DNA of 64,000 nt from Myxococcus flavus (GTDB taxonomy: Bacteria > Myxococcota > Myxococcia > Myxococcales > Myxococcaceae): the NCBI RefSeq assembly GCF_050038885.1, contig NZ_CP143624.1, positions 3,224,001 to 3,288,000 of the forward strand, given 5' to 3'. Below, in pieces: positions 29,523 through 38,734 of the stretch. The position numbers and the translations under genes were made by a program. Position 1 is the stretch's first letter. The number at the start of each line of letters is the position of its first letter. Below the pieces are notes generated by a model. It was given only the letters and a program-made list of their open reading frames with translations, had not been told where the DNA came from and did no database searches.

Positions 29523-29968
29523 TTAATGGCCTCGTTTTTTCACAGCCTCGCCACATGGGAGAGATTCCCTGGCAAGCGAGGTTGAGCAGGATTCAGGCCA
29601 CTTACGAAGTCATTGAAACGACTGCCCCTGGTCTCCCAGGCGGATTCACCCGTGAATCACCACTGAGCGGGCAACTCACTCAAGCATTCAGGATTATTGC
29701 ACATTTTGGATGCTTCACAGATGAAGCGCCAACCTGTGAGAATGAAGCGCGCGGTGTTGAGAATTCTCTTCCGCTGACTCGCCATGTCACCTGCGGTGTC
29801 GAATTCGACTTCGCCCCGAGTGAAGAGACATGTGACAGGCATGAGTGAATCATGACCCCTGTCTCATTCGCGGGCTGAACATCTCACTGCGAGTGCATGT
29901 TTTGAAGCAAAAGCGTCAGCGCTGCCTGTCTGGATGAGACATCCGTGCTGTATTCAACACGCCGGGAA
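29523..29968. other. 446-bp stretch with no recognised gene
   Basis: Lies upstream of the ketosynthase gene and between two minus-strand genes. It is lower in GC than the surroundings, with repeated TCACTCAAG/TGTGACAGG-like segments. Short open frames on both strands lack ribosome-binding sites and normal third-position bias. Probably the promoter region of the ketosynthase operon; nothing else is recognised. Confidence 0.5.
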
Positions 29969-29989
29969 GGCCGCCCGTTCCGGGCGGCC
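29969..29989 (-). terminator. Hairpin after the SSB-tail protein gene
   Basis: Perfect 9-bp GC stem GGCCGCCCG / CGGGCGGCC around a TTC loop, 20 bases past the stop of the minus-strand gene at 30010. No clear T-run follows on either strand, so it may also act as an RNA-end protecting stem. Confidence 0.55.
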
Positions 29990-30009
29990 ACTCACCCGCG
30001 GGACCGCGC

Positions 30010-30543
30010 TCAGAACGGAATGTTGTCGTCATCCGTCGGCGGCGGGATGTCGTCGCCGCCGTAGCCGCCGCCACCCCGGCCGCCGCCGTAGCCCCCACCA
30101 CCGCCGTAACCACCCTGGTTGCCGTAGCCACCTTCGCTGCCGCCCGCGTCACCGCCCCGCTGACGCGCGATCTCCGCTTCGATGGCGGCGAGGAGCTGGC
30201 GCTCCTTGTCGTGCCAGCGCGACTTGCTCGCGTCGTTCAGCGTGCGACGCGCGCCGTTGGCGTAGAACTCCAGATCGCCCATGCTGGCGCCGACGATGGG
30301 CGCGCCCTTGCTGCGGCCGTAGTTGGGGAAGACCATTCCATCGCCGCCGCCACCACCGCTGCTCGCGGGCGCCGAACGCCGCGCCGCCGGGGCCGCCGCA
30401 TCCGGCGTGCCGCCGATGGACATCTCTCCCAGCGTCAGCGTGAAGCCCTCGCCGCTCTTGAACGCCGTGCCCACTCGCACCTGCTCCACTCGCCCGTCGG
30501 GCCGACGCACCGCCACGGTGACCGGATAACCTTGCTCGCTCAT
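30010..30543 (-). CDS. Gly-rich protein with an SSB-type acidic C-terminal tip
   Basis: 177-residue protein, start ATG 30543 (MSEQGYPVTVAVRRPDGRVE). The N-terminal beta part is not an OB fold. The middle holds a stretch, SKGAPIVGASMGDLEFYANG then ARRTLNDASKSRWHDKERQL, of the kind found in small nuclease- or helicase-associated domains. A Gly/Tyr-rich linker (GGYGGGGGYGGGRGGGGYGG) follows, and the last residues are PPTDDDNIPF. A flexible Gly-rich linker ending DDDxxPF is the hallmark of bacterial SSB, used to dock DNA-repair proteins. Here it sits on a different body. The RGG-like linker may bind nucleic acid. Function unknown; the link to DNA metabolism is an inference. Confidence 0.8.
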   Translation of the reverse strand: MSEQGYPVTVAVRRPDGRVEQVRVGTAFKSGEGFTLTLGEMSIGGTPDAAAPAARRSAPASSGGGGGDGMVFPNYGRSKGAPIVGASMGDLEFYANGARRTLNDASKSRWHDKERQLLAAIEAEIARQRGGDAGGSEGGYGNQGGYGGGGGYGGGRGGGGYGGDDIPPPTDDDNIPF

Positions 30544-30817
30544 GCGGGCCGAATCCCATCCCGCTCGACCCCTGTCAACGGTCACCCGACCGCGGATGTC
30601 CGGCACTCTGCCGCCTGCTCGGCCTGCGCCAGTTGGCCCTCACGGGTGCGCTGCCTGGGCGCGATGGCCCCTTGCCATGTCGGGGCACATCGAGGGCGAC
30701 GCCTTCTCCCGGGTCCGCAGCATGGACACCGGATGGCCACGCCCCAATCCCATTGGGAGTCAACCTGCTGCCCTGGTGTTCCTTGCGCGACCGCCAGCAG
30801 CGTAGGGGGCAAGCGCT

Positions 30818-31090
30818 CCGGCGACGCTGCGGGTTGCCGCCTCCCCGGCCACACTGCGGCTCAGTTCCAGCTTGGCGCCTCCGCCCGGCCGTACTCGAGC
30901 GCCGGCATCACGACCGCCAGCCATTCAGGAACCAGGTGTTCCAGCGACAATGCAGGTTGCCGCCTCCCCGGCCACACTGCGGCTCAGTTCCAGCTTGGCG
31001 CCTCCGCCCGGCCGTACTCGAGCGCCGGCATCACGACCGCCAGCCATCCAGGAACCAGGTGTTCCGGCGACGCTGCAGGTTGCCGCCTCC
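30818..31090. repeat. 123-bp tandem repeat, about 2.2 copies
   Basis: Units begin near 30834, 30957 and 31080, counted at the shared TTGCCGCC. The first two copies are nearly identical over 123 bp and the third is a short partial. The period equals 41 codons and the repeats are open in more than one frame, but no signal, ribosome-binding site or homology supports a gene. The surroundings (30544-31305) are otherwise featureless. Confidence 0.85.
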
Positions 31091-31305
31091 CGCATGGTCG
31101 CGCACGGGCGCTTGGGGCTGGGCGCTGGCAGCCTGGAGACCAGACACTCCGGCGAAGCTCACGTCTGGAGGTGCGTCATCCACTCGTTTGACGCCTCTCG
31201 CCTGTGAGCAGCCCAGACACGGGCATCAAGACGCGGATGGGACCTGGCCATCCGCCCGGCTCCGTGGCCCTGGGCGCTCGCGGATGCCTCGACGTGAAGG
31301 CGAGG

Positions 31306-32043
31306 TCAGAACAGCGAGCCCTGCGCGGCGCTGCCCTTCTTGCGCTTGCCCGCCTTGGCCTTCGCGCCCTTCGCGGCCCTTACGACCTTCTTCGCCGAAG
31401 CCTTCTTCGGCCGGGTCTTGGTGCCGGCAGCCTTGGCGCTCTTGCTCCTGGCCGAGGGCGCCTTCTTCGCGCCGGCAGCCTTCGCCTTGCGCCCGCCCTT
31501 GGCCGCGGCCTTGACTGTCTCGGCGCTCTCACGCAGCGCCTTGCTCGCCGCGCGGCCACGCGGCAGCGTCACTTCCTGCACGGAGTGCGGCGGCGCATCA
31601 TCCCGCCATTCCGCAGGCCGACGGTTGGTCCGCATCAGCAGACGCAGCTTCTGGTAGTGCGCCGAGCAGTAACCCTTGGAACGGCTGGGCCGGTCGCACC
31701 CGATGACGGCGCATGCCCGCGGCCCCTCTTCCGTCGACACGCTCAGCGGCTTCGCCGCGGCGACCCTCCCGGTGGGAGCCCGGCCCTTCACGGCCACGCT
31801 CGCCTGCTTCCGGCGTCCCCGACGGCCTCGCGCCGAGGCTGGCTCAGGCAGGGCCGCGGGCGTCCTCACGCCAGCCATCGCGCCCAGGCGGCTGGTCAAC
31901 GGCGCCAGCCGGTGCGTCACCGAGCGCAACAACTCCAGGGCTTCCAGGCCCTCCTCCATGCGCCGGACCGCCTCCTGCAGAGGGACCAACTGCGCATCGA
32001 GTTCGCGCCGGAAGATTTCGCCAAGAGCATTCGCAATGGACAT
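31306..32043 (-). CDS. Histone-H1-like Lys/Ala-rich protein with a small zinc-knuckle
   Basis: 245-residue protein. The N-terminus is helical (ALGEIFRRELDAQLVPLQEAVRRM). The middle contains a treble-clef-like zinc motif C-x4-C-x8-C-x2-H in GCDRPSRSKGYCSAHYQKLR. The C-terminal third is an H1-type tail of repeated AKK/AAK blocks (KAAAKGGRKAKAAGAKKAPS, KASAKKVVRAAKGAKAKAG) ending GSLF. Such tails bind DNA nonspecifically; the zinc part is of the kind seen in small HNH-like or sigma-associated proteins. A nucleoid-associated or DNA-binding role is plausible, not shown. No close operon partner. Confidence 0.8.
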   Translation of the reverse strand: MSIANALGEIFRRELDAQLVPLQEAVRRMEEGLEALELLRSVTHRLAPLTSRLGAMAGVRTPAALPEPASARGRRGRRKQASVAVKGRAPTGRVAAAKPLSVSTEEGPRACAVIGCDRPSRSKGYCSAHYQKLRLLMRTNRRPAEWRDDAPPHSVQEVTLPRGRAASKALRESAETVKAAAKGGRKAKAAGAKKAPSARSKSAKAAGTKTRPKKASAKKVVRAAKGAKAKAGKRKKGSAAQGSLF

Positions 32044-32169
32044 TACACGGGAGAATACACGGGGCCCCGGCTAACCGGTGTGAAAACCTGTGCTTGGCTC
32101 ATACCAATCGTTGACCGGCGGGCGAAGGCATACATCCCGTGAGGTCGGCCCCTCCCGGCAGAGGACCGG

Positions 32170-32337
32170 CTACCCTCGGCGGCTCACCGTGGCCGGCGGC
32201 TCGCGAACCGGCACGGGCTGCGTCGGCGCCTCCCGCCGGAGCTCGGGCGTCCGGACGACGGCGGGCGTCCCGCAGGTGCGCACCGCCAGGGAGGCGGCCC
32301 CCACGAGCAACAGTGCAGGAACGAACAGGTGACCCAT
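32170..32337 (-). CDS. Small exported protein, 55 residues
   Basis: Short gene from ATG 32337: MGHLFVPALLLVGAASLAVR is a signal or membrane anchor, followed by a Pro/Arg-rich tail (TPELRREAPTQPVPVREP). A single Cys sits in VRTCGTP. The reading frame continues upstream without good start sites. Divergent from the MoxR gene. Not recognised; could be a chance frame. Confidence 0.4.
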   Translation of the reverse strand: MGHLFVPALLLVGAASLAVRTCGTPAVVRTPELRREAPTQPVPVREPPATVSRRG

Positions 32338-32500
32338 GGCGCGTCCTCGAAGCAGGTGACGGAGCGGGTGCCCGGCCAACCCCACGGGTCTGCCCTCCCC
32401 CCGATACATACGAACGATGATGCCGTTCGGGTCTGACGTTTCCGGGTGCCCCGGTACGTGAGCCCCCACGGCGGCGGCGCGGGTGTTAAAGGGACGGGGC

Positions 32501-33349
32501 ATGAGCCAGGCGCCCACTCCCGTCCGCTTCAAAGGCACCGACACCTACCTGACCCACGAGAGCCTCCAGGCCGCGGTCAATTGCGCGCTGACGCTCCAGC
32601 GCCCCCTCCTGGTGAAGGGCGAGCCCGGCACGGGCAAGACGCTGCTGGCGGAGGCCATCGCCGAGGCCCTGGGGCACCGCCTCATCACCTGGCACGTGAA
32701 GAGCACCACCCGCGCGCAGGACGGTCTCTACGTCTACGACACCGTCCAGCGCCTGTATGACTCGCGCTTCAACGACGGCGACGTGCGCGACATCCGCAAG
32801 TACATCCGCCAGGGCCCCCTGGGCGAGGCCTTCTCCTCCCCCGAGCGCGTGGTGCTGCTCATTGACGAGGTGGACAAGGCGGACCTCGAGTTCCCCAACG
32901 ACTTGCTCCACGAGCTGGACCGGATGCGCTTCCGCGTCACCGAGACGGGCGACGAGGTGGTGGCGAAGCACCGCCCCGTGGTGGTCATCACCTCCAACAA
33001 CGAGAAGGAGCTGCCCGACGCCTTCCTGCGCCGGTGCGTGTTCCACTTCATCGACTTCCCGGACGCGGACCTGATGCGCCGCATCGTCGACGTGCACCAC
33101 CCGGGCCTGGACAGCGCGCTGGCGGAGCAGGCGCTGAAGGTCTTCTACGAGCTGCGCAGCTTCACCCGCCTGCGCAAGAAGCCCTCCACCAGCGAGCTCA
33201 TCGACTGGATTTCCGTGCTCAAGGCGCAGGGGGTCCACGACCTGAAGATGGACGAGCAGCTCCCCTTCCTGGGCGCGCTGCTGAAGAAGGAGCAGGACCT
33301 GGTCTCCGTGGCGGAGGCCTTCGGCCGCGGGCGCCGTCCCCGGGCCTGA
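32501..33349 (+). CDS. MoxR-type AAA+ ATPase
   Basis: AAA+ ATPase of the MoxR/CoxD group, a chaperone-like ATPase that works with a VWA-domain partner, often in metalloenzyme maturation. Walker A is GEPGTGKT, Walker B is VVLLIDEVDKAD, sensor 1 lies in VVVITSNNEKELPDAFLRRC, and the arginine finger is in the same block. The C-terminal lid is present. 282 residues is standard for CoxD-like proteins. Start ATG 32501 (MSQAPTPVRFKG); the upstream ATG 32483 is not needed. The VWA/CoxE-like gene follows after 12 bp and is surely in the same operon. Confidence 0.93.
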   Translation: MSQAPTPVRFKGTDTYLTHESLQAAVNCALTLQRPLLVKGEPGTGKTLLAEAIAEALGHRLITWHVKSTTRAQDGLYVYDTVQRLYDSRFNDGDVRDIRKYIRQGPLGEAFSSPERVVLLIDEVDKADLEFPNDLLHELDRMRFRVTETGDEVVAKHRPVVVITSNNEKELPDAFLRRCVFHFIDFPDADLMRRIVDVHHPGLDSALAEQALKVFYELRSFTRLRKKPSTSELIDWISVLKAQGVHDLKMDEQLPFLGALLKKEQDLVSVAEAFGRGRRPRA

Positions 33350-33361
33350 AGAGGCACTGCC

Positions 33362-34567
<1,206 letters not shown>

Positions 34568-34727
34568 ACGGCGCGCGGGATTCATTCCCGTGCCCTCCGG
34601 GGCAGGAATTCCCGGTGTGCCCGTGGACTGGCGGACGGCCCGGCGGGCTCCCTCGCATTTGGTGCAGCACCTGGAGCGCCACTTGCGGCATGGTGCGCGC
34701 GCACGCGAGCGGGACCGCGAGGACACC

Positions 34728-36791
34728 ATGACAACCGACAAGCAGGACGTGCTGGCCATCAATACCATCCGCACCCTCGCCATGGATGCGGTGCAGCAGG
34801 CCCACTCGGGCCACCCGGGGGCGCCCATGTCCCTGGCTCCCGTGGCGTACCAGCTCTGGCAGCAGGAGCTCCGGTATGACCCGTCCCACCCCATCTGGCC
34901 GGACCGTGACCGGTTCATCCTGTCCAACGGCCACGCCTCCATGCTGCTGTACGCGCTGCTCCACCTGGCCGGGGTGAAGCGCGTCACGCGCGACTACACC
35001 GTCGAGGACGCGCCCACCGTGTCGCTCGACGACATCAAGAAGTTCCGGCAGCTCGACTCGTCCACCCCGGGACACCCCGAGTACCGGTGGACCAGCGGCG
35101 TGGAGACGACCACCGGCCCCCTGGGCCAGGGCGTGTCCAACAGCGTGGGCATGGCCATGGCCAGCCGTTGGCTGTCCGGCTACTTCAACCGCCCCGGCTT
35201 CGAGCTGTTCAGCTACGACGTCTATGCCATCTGTGGCGACGGCGACCTCATGGAGGGCGTGGCGTCCGAGGCGGCCTCCGTCGCCGGCCACCTCCAGCTG
35301 CCCAACCTCTGCTGGATCTACGACAGCAACCACATCTCCATCGACGGCAGCACGGACCTGGCCTTCACCGAGGACGTGGGCAAGCGCTTCGAGTCCTACG
35401 GCTGGCGCGTGCTGCGCGTGCCGGACGCCAACGACCTGAACGCGATGGGCGAGGCGCTGCGCACCTTCAAGACGATGCGCGGCAAGCCCACGCTCATCAT
35501 CGTCACCACCCAGATTGCCTACGGCGCGCCCAAGCTCCAGGGCTCGTCCAAGGCGCACGGCGAGCCGCTGGGCGAGGAGGAAATCAAGGGCACCAAGCGC
35601 TTCTACGGCTGGCCCGAGGACGCGAAGTTCCTGGTGCCCGACGGCGTGCGCGAGCGCTTCCAGGAGCGCATGGGCAACCGCGGCAAGCAGCTGCGCACCG
35701 AGTGGGAGCAGAAGTTCGCCGAGTACCGCAAGCAGTTCCCCGAGCTGGCCGACCAGCTCGAGCGCATGCAGCGCCGCGACGCGCCCCAGGGCTGGGACGC
35801 GGAGCTGCCGACGTTCCCCGCCGACGCCAAGGGCCTGGCCACGCGTGACTCCAGCGGCAAGGTGCTCAACGCCATCGCCAAGCACTACCCGTGGCTGGTG
35901 GGCGGCTCGGCGGACCTCAACCCGTCCACGAAGACGTACATCACCGGCTCGGAGCCGATGAAGCCGGGCGACTTCGCCGGGCGCAACGTCCACTTCGGCG
36001 TGCGCGAGCACGCGATGGGCTCCATCGTCAACGGCCTGTGCCTGAGCAAGCTGCGCGGCTACGGCGCCACGTTCCTCATCTTCAGTGACTACGAGCGCCC
36101 CGCCATCCGCCTGTCCGCGCTGATGGAGCTGCCGGCCATCCACATCTTCACCCACGACTCCATTGGCGTGGGCGAGGACGGCCCCACGCACCAGCCGGTG
36201 GAGCAGCTGGCGTCGCTGCGCGCGATTCCGGGCATCATCGTGCTGCGCCCCGGCGACGCCAACGAGGTGGCGGAGGCGTGGCGGGTGATTGGCCAGCAGC
36301 GCAAGCACCCGGTGGTGCTGGTGCTCACGCGCCAGCCGGTGCCCACGCTGGACCGCAGCAAGTACGCGCCCGCGTCGGGCGTGGCCCGCGGCGGCTACGT
36401 GCTGTCCGAGGCGGAGGGCGGCAAGCCGGAGGTCATCCTCATCGGCACCGGCAGCGAGGTGTCGCTGTGCCTGGACGCGCAGGAGAAGCTCAAGGCCGAT
36501 GGCATCGCCGCCCGCGTGGTCAGCCTGCCATCGTGGGAGCTGTTCGAGGAGCAGTCCCAGGAGTACCGGGACAGCGTCCTGCCGCCGTCCGTGCGCGCCC
36601 GCGTCTCGGTGGAGAAGGCCGCCGCCTTCGGCTGGGAGCGCTTCGTGGGACATGACGGCAACATCGTCGCCATGCGCAGCTTCGGCGCCTCCGCGCCCAT
36701 CAAGGCGCTCCAGCAGAAGTTCGGCTTCACCGCGGACCACGTGGCCGCGCAGGCCAAGGACTCGATGAAGAAGGCGAAGGCGCGGTCGTAG
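34728..36791 (+). CDS. tkt: Transketolase
   Basis: Thiamin-diphosphate enzyme of the non-oxidative pentose phosphate pathway, transferring two-carbon units between sugar phosphates. 687 residues, full length. Conserved parts include MDAVQQAHSGHPGAPMSLAP, the ThDP motif GDGDLMEGVASEAASVAGHL ending NLCWIYDSNHISIDG, HFGVREHAMGSIVNGL with the catalytic Glu, and the pyrimidine-site DSIGVGEDGPTHQPVEQL. A C-terminal regulatory-type domain with EKAAAFGWERFVGHDG follows. Start ATG 34728 (MTTDKQDVLA) with GCGAGGA upstream. Located behind the MoxR/VWA pair after 160 bp, with probably its own promoter. Confidence 0.96.
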   Translation: MTTDKQDVLAINTIRTLAMDAVQQAHSGHPGAPMSLAPVAYQLWQQELRYDPSHPIWPDRDRFILSNGHASMLLYALLHLAGVKRVTRDYTVEDAPTVSLDDIKKFRQLDSSTPGHPEYRWTSGVETTTGPLGQGVSNSVGMAMASRWLSGYFNRPGFELFSYDVYAICGDGDLMEGVASEAASVAGHLQLPNLCWIYDSNHISIDGSTDLAFTEDVGKRFESYGWRVLRVPDANDLNAMGEALRTFKTMRGKPTLIIVTTQIAYGAPKLQGSSKAHGEPLGEEEIKGTKRFYGWPEDAKFLVPDGVRERFQERMGNRGKQLRTEWEQKFAEYRKQFPELADQLERMQRRDAPQGWDAELPTFPADAKGLATRDSSGKVLNAIAKHYPWLVGGSADLNPSTKTYITGSEPMKPGDFAGRNVHFGVREHAMGSIVNGLCLSKLRGYGATFLIFSDYERPAIRLSALMELPAIHIFTHDSIGVGEDGPTHQPVEQLASLRAIPGIIVLRPGDANEVAEAWRVIGQQRKHPVVLVLTRQPVPTLDRSKYAPASGVARGGYVLSEAEGGKPEVILIGTGSEVSLCLDAQEKLKADGIAARVVSLPSWELFEEQSQEYRDSVLPPSVRARVSVEKAAAFGWERFVGHDGNIVAMRSFGASAPIKALQQKFGFTADHVAAQAKDSMKKAKARS

Positions 36792-36812
36792 CCCGTCGCC
36801 CGCAAAAAGTAA

Positions 36813-36846
36813 GGGCCTCGGACCGTCCCCCAACGGTCCGAGGCCC
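36813..36846 (-). terminator. Strong intrinsic terminator facing the minus strand
   Basis: 14-bp perfect stem GGGCCTCGGACCGT / ACGGTCCGAGGCCC around a 6-base loop. On the minus strand it is followed by TTACTTTTTGC, a good T-run; on the plus strand (after tkt) no T-run follows. It therefore reads best as the end of a minus-strand transcript coming from 36.9-37.3 kb, though it also sits where a tkt terminator would. Confidence 0.7.
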
Positions 36847-36849
36847 CTC

Positions 36850-37170
36850 GGGCCTTCTCGGCATCCAGGTGCTCTCCCTGGCAGGCCCATGACGCGGAAG
36901 TCGCGACCCCCGTCGCATCCCAGCCCCCCGGCTGGTTCCTCCCGCGCCATGTGCCCATCAGGTCACTTCGGCGTCGTTCCCGGCGTCCTCTCGGCGTGAG
37001 CGCTGCGTCCCCCCGGTCGCTTCCCGGTCCCCCCGAACCGGTCTCCGCTCACCCCATCAAGTCCTCCAGGTCCGACTGACTCTTCCGCCCGGGTGATTCG
37101 CCCCCCGGCGCCTGGTCCCCCCAGACCAGGCCACCCGTGCTTCGAGCCCCGCTCCGTGCTGGAGCGTGAT
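36850..37170 (-). ncRNA. Candidate structured non-coding RNA with homopolymer-loop hairpins
   Basis: No gene-like frame exists here, but the sequence is a chain of short perfect hairpins whose loops are almost only C (plus strand) or G (minus strand). They are GCGAC-CCCC-GTCGC (36903), CAGCC-CCCC-GGCTG (36921), CCGGT-CCCCCCGA-ACCGG (37024), CGCC-CCCC-GGCG (37099), CTGGTC-CCCCCA-GACCAG (37112) and CGCTCC-GTGCT-GGAGCG (37150). The stems differ while the loops recur. The terminator at 36813 has the same loop, CCCCCA. Orientation is uncertain; the minus strand is favoured because of the terminator T-run. Palindromes at 37292-37357 could be its control region. Confidence 0.35.
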
Positions 37171-37291
37171 GCCTTGGCCTATTGCGCGTGGCGTGCCAGA
37201 CACCGGCCCGGGTGGGCGCTGCTGGGCGATTCGAGTCTTTTCAATGGGTTGCCGAAATGAAGGGTGGTTTCCCGCCGGCTCGAGGGGGTGG

Positions 37292-37357
37292 TGACAACTG
37301 TCATCACCGATGACAGTTGTCATCACCGGGGGGGGCCGGAGGTGGTGACTGTTGTCA
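37292..37357. promoter_or_regulatory. Three TGACA-N2-TGTCA palindromes
   Basis: TGACAACTGTCA (37292-37303), TGACAGTTGTCA (37311-37322) and TGACTGTTGTCA (37346-37357, one mismatch), within extended GGTGGTGACA...TGTCATCACC context. Each is a dyad of 5-bp arms with a 2-bp centre. The first two are also exact inverted copies of each other, forming a 12-bp hairpin with a 7-base loop. This is the look of a repressor or activator operator cluster. The regulator is unknown. Confidence 0.6.
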
Positions 37358-37449
37358 TCGGCGGCAGTGCCGGGTAGGCGTCCGTGACATCCTGGCGCGT
37401 TGCGCGCGGCCGGGGCGTCCGTGAGCGGAGCCGAACCCGCGTGGGCGGC

Positions 37450-37485
37450 TCAGAGCCCGCCGCGTAGCTCCAGAGCGCGGCCTGG
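37450..37485. repeat. Partial duplicate of the truB 3' end
   Basis: The 23 bases starting TCAGAGCCCGCCGCGTAGCT at 37450 are repeated identically at 37541, the true end of truB, 91 bases away; the following bases are similar with a 10-base gap. It re-creates the last codons (ELRGGL and stop). Confidence 0.75.
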
Positions 37486-37540
37486 CGCCGCGCGCCGCCG
37501 GACCGGGTACCCGTGAGCGAGGTGACGTGGCGTGGGTGTC

Positions 37541-38449
37541 TCAGAGCCCGCCGCGTAGCTCCATGTCGCTCCAGAGCGCGCCGTCGCGCTCCCGCAGCAG
37601 GAAGGTGAGGCGCCCCTGGTGGAAGCCCCGGATGGGGGCCTCCGGGTCCGGGAAGCCCGCGGGCAGTTTCCAGTCCGGGGGCAACACGCCGCTCGGGGGA
37701 ATGGAGCGCTCACGGCGCAGCTCGCCCACCTCCGCGTCGGTGAGCGTCCGCACGCGGGCCCAGGGCAGCAGCTCCCGCCCGTGCAGCCATCCACGCTGGC
37801 CGGGGCCCGGGTCCTCCCACGGACCAATCGCCGTGCGCCGCAGGGCGGACAGGTGCGCCCCGCAGCCCAGCACGCGCCCCACGTCGCGGGCGAGCGCCCG
37901 CACGTAGTAACCGCCGCGGCAGCTCAGCCACAGGCGGCTGCTGCGCGGCAGGTCATGGGACAGCCAGCGCGCCGCGTGCAGGTACACGCGCGAGGGGGGC
38001 AGCTCCACCGCCTCGCCCCGGTGCACCTTGCGATAGGCGGGCTCGCCGCCCACCTTCTTCGCGCTGGTGGCGGGAGGCACCTGCTCACGCCAGCCCACGA
38101 AGGACGCGAGCGCCGCGTCCAGCGCCTCGGGCGTCAGGGCGCTTGCGTCTCCCTGGTGGACGGGCCGGCCGTGCAGGTCCCCCGTGTCCGTCTCCGAGCC
38201 CCAGACGACTTCGGCCTCGTAGGTCTTCGGGACCGCGTGCAGCAGCTCGAACAAGCGCGGCGCCTGTCCCACCAGCACCAGCAACAGCCCTTCCGCGAAC
38301 GGGTCCAGCGTCCCACCGTGACACACCGGTGTCCGCTTGCCCGGCTGCGCGGCCTGCGCCTCCGCCATGAATTGCTGCACCACCGAGAAGCTCGTGGCGC
38401 CCACCGGCTTGTGGACCCGGTAGATGCCCGGACTCAGTCTCCCTCCCAC
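37541..38449 (-). CDS. truB: tRNA pseudouridine(55) synthase
   Basis: Makes pseudouridine 55 in the T-loop of tRNAs. The catalytic motif GGTLDPFAEGLLLVLVG contains the nucleophilic Asp. The N-terminal KP motif is in YRVHKPVGATSFSVVQQF, and Y-E-A-x-V-W-G is in TYEAEVVWGSETDTGDLHG. The RNA-binding YRKVHRGEAVELPPS and SCRGGYYVRALARDVG follow. A GTG at 38449 with GGAGG six bases upstream is taken as start. The extremely long upstream open frame is antisense to two lipoprotein genes and not part of it. 302 residues. The gene is not beside rbfA or infB here, so it lies outside the usual translation operon. Confidence 0.93.
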   Translation of the reverse strand: MGGRLSPGIYRVHKPVGATSFSVVQQFMAEAQAAQPGKRTPVCHGGTLDPFAEGLLLVLVGQAPRLFELLHAVPKTYEAEVVWGSETDTGDLHGRPVHQGDASALTPEALDAALASFVGWREQVPPATSAKKVGGEPAYRKVHRGEAVELPPSRVYLHAARWLSHDLPRSSRLWLSCRGGYYVRALARDVGRVLGCGAHLSALRRTAIGPWEDPGPGQRGWLHGRELLPWARVRTLTDAEVGELRRERSIPPSGVLPPDWKLPAGFPDPEAPIRGFHQGRLTFLLRERDGALWSDMELRGGL

Positions 38450-38734
38450 CTCGACCCTCCTGGGCCCCCAGCCTACCCCGCCCAGCGACGCCGGGGACGC
38501 GAGGGCCGGCGCGTGCGTCCTGCGCCATCTTCCCAGACATCCGTGGGGGCACTCGCGGTTGCAAGGCCAGGACCATGACAAGGACCGGCGGCCCGGGTCC
38601 GCCCCGCAGCGCCCGATTCCCCTCCATCCGGCAACCATCCGAACCCGGAAACGCCAAGGTCGGCATATCCATACGTAGAGCCGCAAGACCGCCACACCCG
38701 CAGTGCCCCTGATTCCCTCACGAGGTGCCTCATC

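Noticed and set aside
30818..31090. Possible CRISPR array
   Set aside because: Copies of 123 bp with no spacers and no cas genes nearby; it is a plain tandem repeat.
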